NCBI GenBank assembly: GCA_964251665.1
Contig: CAXUKO010000005.1
Span: 310,001-374,000 of the forward strand
Direction: 5' to 3'
DNA from: JBBQLG01 sp964251665
Lineage (GTDB): Bacteria > Bacteroidota > Bacteroidia > Cytophagales > Spirosomataceae
Length of the DNA: 64,000 nucleotides
Shown: in pieces, positions 60,136 through 64,000 of the stretch
Numbering within the stretch: position 1 is the first letter of the stretch
Layout: every line of letters begins with the position of its first letter
Notes under the pieces: generated by a model
Seen by the model: only the letters and a program-made list of their open reading frames with translations
What the model was told of the DNA's origin: nothing
Databases searched by the model: none
Program-made: the position numbers and the translations under genes

Positions 60136-63100
60136 ATGCGTAAAATTCTATTGCTCCTGCTGGGCGTACTCGGATTGCTGACGCAGTCTGCCACCGCTCA
60201 GGATCGTCGGGTGACGGGCAAAGTCACATCGGCTGAAGATGGCCAGCCATTACCGGGCGTATCGGTGGTCGTGAAAGGTACAACCCGTGGCACCCAAACC
60301 GATGCCGATGGTAACTACACCATTTCGCTCACCCGCAATGCTGGCTCATTAGTTTTTAGTTTTGTTGGCACCAATACGAAAGAGCTTTCGATTGGTAACC
60401 AGACTACCATCAACGTTGTGATGACAAATGACTCCCGGTCGCTCGATGAAGTCGTGGTGGTGGGATACGGCAGCGAATCAAAGCGCAATCTGACGGGTAA
60501 CATTGCCTCGGTTTCGGCCAAAGACATTCAGAATGTACCGGTGCCGAGCGTAGAGCAGGCACTTCAGGGTAAAGTAGCCGGGGTGCAGATCACCTCGCTC
60601 AACGGTAAACTGGGGCAGGGGCTGCAAATCCGGGTTCGCGGCTCCTCGTCGGTCACCGCTTCCAATCAGCCGCTTTACGTGATTGACGGCATTCCGGTAA
60701 CCTCGCAGGACCAATCGTCTTCGTCGGCCCCGACCAACCCGATTGCGGATTTGAACTTCAATGACATCGAATCGCTGCAAATACTGAAAGACGCGTCGGC
60801 ATCGGCCATCTACGGGTCGCGGGCCTCTAATGGTGTAGTGCTAATTACAACCAAGAAAGGCCGGGCCGGAAAAACGCAGTTTGAACTGTCGGGTTTCGGT
60901 GGCTTTAGTACGCCCACGCACAAACGGGAGTTTCTGAATACGCAGGAATACGTTAAGTACGTTCAGGACGCGCTGGCCAACTCGGCCGCGTTGGGTCAGG
61001 ACCCATTCTCACAGACGGATCTGGCCGATATTTTCACGCAGCTAACGGGCGGTGACCGGGCATCCTGGGAACAGGCCAAGGTTAATACCAACTGGCAGGA
61101 CCAGATTTACCAGTCTGCACCCATTCAGCAGTATGACCTGAGCGCGCGCGGGGGCGATGCCAAAACGCGTTTCTTTATCTCGGGCGGCTACAGCGATCAA
61201 AACGGGATTTTGATAAAGAACCGTTTTCAGCGGCTTAGCGGCCGGGTTAACCTCGACCATTCGGCTACTGATAAATTAACCATCGGTGCTAACCTGAACG
61301 TAGCGCGTACCACTAACAACCGGCTCTCGAACGATAATGCGTTTTCGACGCCGATGCAGATTGTGGCCCTGCCGTTCTTTACCCCCCTAAACGACCCGAC
61401 AACAGGCCAGTTAAGCAGCGATTTCACACTGTACTACAATCCCCTGCTGAACCGTGATTTCTCATCGAACGTGACGACGGTAAACCGGTTCTTCGGTAAT
61501 GTCTACGCTGACTATAAGATTGTACCGGGGTTGTCTTTCCGCACCGAACTGGGTACGGACCAGTTGATTCAGCGCGAAAACCAGTATTATGGCCGCGAAA
61601 CTGCCCGGAACACCAGTACGCCAAACGGACAGGGCTTTGATAGCTGGACGCAGGTATCGAACTACACGACCAACAATTTCCTGACGTTTGGGCAGACCTT
61701 TGCCCAGAAGCATGATGTAGATGCCACGGTGGGGATGTCGTATCAGGAATCGACCCGCACGTACAACGACCTCACAGCGCAGCAATACCCCAGCGATGCC
61801 TACAAACAGATATCGTCGGCGGCTAAGGTAACGGGTGGAAACGGCACATTGTCAACCTTTAGTTTCCTGTCTTATTTCGCCAGAGCCAACTACCGGTTCA
61901 ATAACCGCTACCTTCTTGGCGTGTCGGGCCGGATTGATGGATCGAGCCGATTTGGGGCTAATAACCGGTACGGATTCTTCCCCGCAGCTTCGGTGGGCTG
62001 GATTCTGACCGAAGAGTCGTTCCTGAAAAGCATACCGACAATAAGTCTGTTGAAACTGCGGGCCAGCTACGGTATTACGGGTAACGCCGAAATTGGCAAC
62101 TTCTCATCACGTGGCTTGTACTCCGGTCTGGCCAGCTATGCTGGCTCTACCGGTCAGGCGGGCTATGCCGGCACACCCGGTCAGGTTCCTTCGCAGATTG
62201 CCAATCCTGACCTGAAGTGGGAAAAAACGGCTCAGACGGATGTAGGACTTGAATTTGGCTTGTTGAACAACCGTATTTCGGGCGAAATCGATTACTACAT
62301 CAAACAGACCAGCGACCTGCTGCTGAATGTGAACGTACCCGGCTCAACCGGCTATAGGACGCAGTTGCGTAACGTTGGTAGTCTGGAAAATAAAGGCATT
62401 GAGTTTGTGCTGAACACGCAGAACACAACGGGTGCGTTTCAATGGACGACGAGTCTGAATATTGCGCATAACACCAACAAAATTACGAACCTTGGCGGGC
62501 AGGTGATTCAGGGCGGCTACATAAACCGCGCGATTGAAGGACAGCCCATCGGCGTTTTCTTCACCCGTGAATATGCCGGTGTCAATCCGGCCAATGGCGA
62601 TGCCCTGTACTATAAGAATACGACCATCACCAACCCGGACGGGTCGAAATCTATCGACCGCACGACGGTAAATTCTGACGCCAACCAAATCAATCAGGCG
62701 CAGCAGGTAGTTGTCGGCAATCCGAACCCAACTTACATTGGCGGGGTAACCAACACCTTTGCTTACAAAGGCATCGACCTGTCGGTGTTGTTCCAGGGTC
62801 AGTTCGGCAACTCCATCTATAACGGAGCAGGTCAGTACATGTCGGCTAACGGCGATTATTTCGACAACCAGACGCGTGATCAGTTAAATAGCTGGAAAAA
62901 ACCGGGCGATATTACCAGCGTACCACAGGCCCGTTTTTACGGCGGTAACGGTACAGCTAACTCCTCCCGTTATCTCCAGAAAGGTGATTTTGTCCGGCTC
63001 AAAACTGTGACTTTAGGCTACACATTCCCTAAAGCAATGACCAGCAAACTGGGTTTGACCCGGGTGCGGATCTATGCTTCGGGTGTGAACCTGCTTACTT

Positions 63101-63231
63101 TCACGAAGTACACAGGCTGGGACCCCGAAGTAAATACCGATTACTTACAGAGCAACATTGCGCTGGGCAACGACTTTTATTCAGCACCGCAGGCACGTAC
63201 GATTACCGGAGGTTTGACGATCGGCTTCTAA
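60136..63231 (+). CDS. SusC/RagA-family TonB-dependent outer-membrane transporter 3
   Basis: The 1031-residue protein has a signal peptide (ending ATAQD), carboxypeptidase-regulatory-like domain (VTSAEDGQPLPGVSV), the TonB box region LDEVVVVGYGSESKR and a plug with the more usual SusC form KDASASAIYGSRASNGVVLI. Barrel strands follow, with terminal ARTITGGLTIGF. It is more distant from transporters 1 and 2 than these are from one another: the plug reads like the common Bacteroidota SusC type. A SusD-like gene follows 19 bases later. Nutrient unknown. Confidence 0.93.
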   Translation: MRKILLLLLGVLGLLTQSATAQDRRVTGKVTSAEDGQPLPGVSVVVKGTTRGTQTDADGNYTISLTRNAGSLVFSFVGTNTKELSIGNQTTINVVMTNDSRSLDEVVVVGYGSESKRNLTGNIASVSAKDIQNVPVPSVEQALQGKVAGVQITSLNGKLGQGLQIRVRGSSSVTASNQPLYVIDGIPVTSQDQSSSSAPTNPIADLNFNDIESLQILKDASASAIYGSRASNGVVLITTKKGRAGKTQFELSGFGGFSTPTHKREFLNTQEYVKYVQDALANSAALGQDPFSQTDLADIFTQLTGGDRASWEQAKVNTNWQDQIYQSAPIQQYDLSARGGDAKTRFFISGGYSDQNGILIKNRFQRLSGRVNLDHSATDKLTIGANLNVARTTNNRLSNDNAFSTPMQIVALPFFTPLNDPTTGQLSSDFTLYYNPLLNRDFSSNVTTVNRFFGNVYADYKIVPGLSFRTELGTDQLIQRENQYYGRETARNTSTPNGQGFDSWTQVSNYTTNNFLTFGQTFAQKHDVDATVGMSYQESTRTYNDLTAQQYPSDAYKQISSAAKVTGGNGTLSTFSFLSYFARANYRFNNRYLLGVSGRIDGSSRFGANNRYGFFPAASVGWILTEESFLKSIPTISLLKLRASYGITGNAEIGNFSSRGLYSGLASYAGSTGQAGYAGTPGQVPSQIANPDLKWEKTAQTDVGLEFGLLNNRISGEIDYYIKQTSDLLLNVNVPGSTGYRTQLRNVGSLENKGIEFVLNTQNTTGAFQWTTSLNIAHNTNKITNLGGQVIQGGYINRAIEGQPIGVFFTREYAGVNPANGDALYYKNTTITNPDGSKSIDRTTVNSDANQINQAQQVVVGNPNPTYIGGVTNTFAYKGIDLSVLFQGQFGNSIYNGAGQYMSANGDYFDNQTRDQLNSWKKPGDITSVPQARFYGGNGTANSSRYLQKGDFVRLKTVTLGYTFPKAMTSKLGLTRVRIYASGVNLLTFTKYTGWDPEVNTDYLQSNIALGNDFYSAPQARTITGGLTIGF

Positions 63232-63250
63232 CACAAACGCTAATTCTACT

Positions 63251-64000
63251 ATGCAATTCATAAAAACTTCATTTCTTCTGACCAGTTTGACAGCCGGGCT
63301 ACTGCTGGCAGGCTGTAGCAGTAAGCTTGACGTGCAACCCGTCAATGACATCTCGAATACAACCGCCCTCTCTACCTCCTCGGATGTAGAAGCAGTGCTA
63401 ACCGGGGCTTATGATGCCTTGGGCAGCGGTGATCTATACGGCGGCAACCTGTTACGCGACGGTGAACTGCTCGGCGATAACGGCGAACTGCTCTGGCAGG
63501 GGACGTTTACGGATGTACGGCAGATTTACCGCCGGAATATTTTAACCGATAATGCTCAGGTAACCCGGACCTGGCTGGATGCCTACCGGGCTATCAACAT
63601 CTGCAACACGGTACTGGAGAACTTAGCTAAAGTAGACGCGGCCAAACAGGCCCGTGTAGAAGGCGAAGCTAAATTTATCCGGGGATCGCTGTTCTTTGAA
63701 ATGGTCCGGTTTTACGCAAAGACCTGGGGCGATGGTGACAACAACGCCAACCTCGGCATTCCGATTGTACTGAAATCGACAACCCTCATCGACGCGTCCG
63801 CTAATGTGCCCCGCAGTCCGGTAGCTACCGTATACGCGCAGGTCATTCAGGATCTGACCCAGGCAGAAGGCAAACTGCCGGCTACCAATGGTTTCTTCGC
63901 AACCAAAGGGGCTGCGGCTGCTCAATTGTCGCGGGTCTATCTGCAGAAATTAGATTATCCGAATGCGGCTGCGGCTGCGAACCGGGTAATCACGGGCGGT
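63251..64000 (+). CDS. SusD/RagB-family lipoprotein 3 (3' end outside the window)
   Basis: Only the first 250 residues are visible. The start is MQFIKTSFLLTSLTAG, followed by a lipobox LLLAGC, and the mature part begins CSSKLDVQPVNDISNT, a standard SusD start. Family segments present are VEAVLTGAYDALGSGDLYGG, TRTWLDAYRAINICNTVLEN and GEAKFIRGSLFFEMVRFYAK, here the SusD TPR region. It is encoded 19 bases after transporter 3. The C-terminal half and any hydrolase genes of unit 3 lie to the right of the window. Confidence 0.92.
   Translation, partial: MQFIKTSFLLTSLTAGLLLAGCSSKLDVQPVNDISNTTALSTSSDVEAVLTGAYDALGSGDLYGGNLLRDGELLGDNGELLWQGTFTDVRQIYRRNILTDNAQVTRTWLDAYRAINICNTVLENLAKVDAAKQARVEGEAKFIRGSLFFEMVRFYAKTWGDGDNNANLGIPIVLKSTTLIDASANVPRSPVATVYAQVIQDLTQAEGKLPATNGFFATKGAAAAQLSRVYLQKLDYPNAAAAANRVITGG

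Noticed and set aside
49552..64000. Full polysaccharide utilisation locus with hydrolases
   Set aside because: No glycoside hydrolase, lyase or sulfatase gene lies among the SusCD pairs within the window, so no substrate is claimed.

Overview
The window looks like a chromosome segment of a moderately GC-rich member of the Bacteroidota, most like the Cytophagales / Spirosoma group. Grounds: three tandem SusC/SusD pairs, a type IX secretion sorting domain, a hybrid two-component (HTCS) regulator, candidate promoter -7 boxes of the Bacteroidota type (TAnnTTTG), pheT followed by a coiled-coil gene, zapA and rny, and few Shine-Dalgarno sequences. The genus is inferred. No phage, transposase, CRISPR array or rRNA was found.

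Layout. (1) 1-8.5 kb, minus strand: a glucuronate/glucuronoxylan locus. A CE15 glucuronoyl esterase, mannonate dehydratase (UxuA) and GH67 alpha-glucuronidase are tightly packed, followed by three Gfo/Idh/MocA oxidoreductases that all carry export signals. (2) 8.6-17.2 kb: a TMTC-like TPR membrane protein, a secreted nuclease, a VOC protein, a BON-LysM protein, an SGNH hydrolase with an outer-membrane barrel protein, an HxlR regulator with a palindromic operator, and miaA. (3) 17.5-24.4 kb, minus strand: a PASTA protein, a T9SS substrate and a rhodanese in one run, and a ketoisomerase-aminotransferase-glycosyltransferase-methyltransferase run ending in ribE. (4) 24.6-32.9 kb: core genes (pheT, coiled-coil protein, zapA, rny, Nif3-like, hflX), then tRNA-Arg(CCT), which is followed by two degenerate copies of its own 3' half. 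(5) 33-41.5 kb: a TetR regulator and a fructan-type locus (GH32, PfkB sugar kinase, sugar MFS transporter, HTCS with a periplasmic sugar-binding sensor), with a decayed GH97-like gene end inside it. (6) 41.7-49.1 kb: AAA ATPase, YbjQ, GH29 fucosidase, SMUG2-like glycosylase, a small lipoprotein, a class A beta-lactamase-like hydrolase, an MBL hydrolase and a patatin. (7) 49.5-64 kb: three SusC/SusD pairs; the first two are duplicates that share their promoter/leader.

How the genes work together. The glucuronate locus would remove ester-linked and alpha-1,2-linked (methyl)glucuronate from xylan and pass it toward 2-keto-3-deoxygluconate. The fructan locus would sense free fructose-like sugar, hydrolyse fructan, import the sugar and phosphorylate it. 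The SusCD pairs import unidentified glycans or other polymers.

The most unusual structures are in the non-coding DNA: the tandem tRNA-Arg 3'-half copies, long inverted repeats built of 4- or 8-base units, several perfect palindromes placed at gene ends, and the gaplessly conserved SusC leaders.
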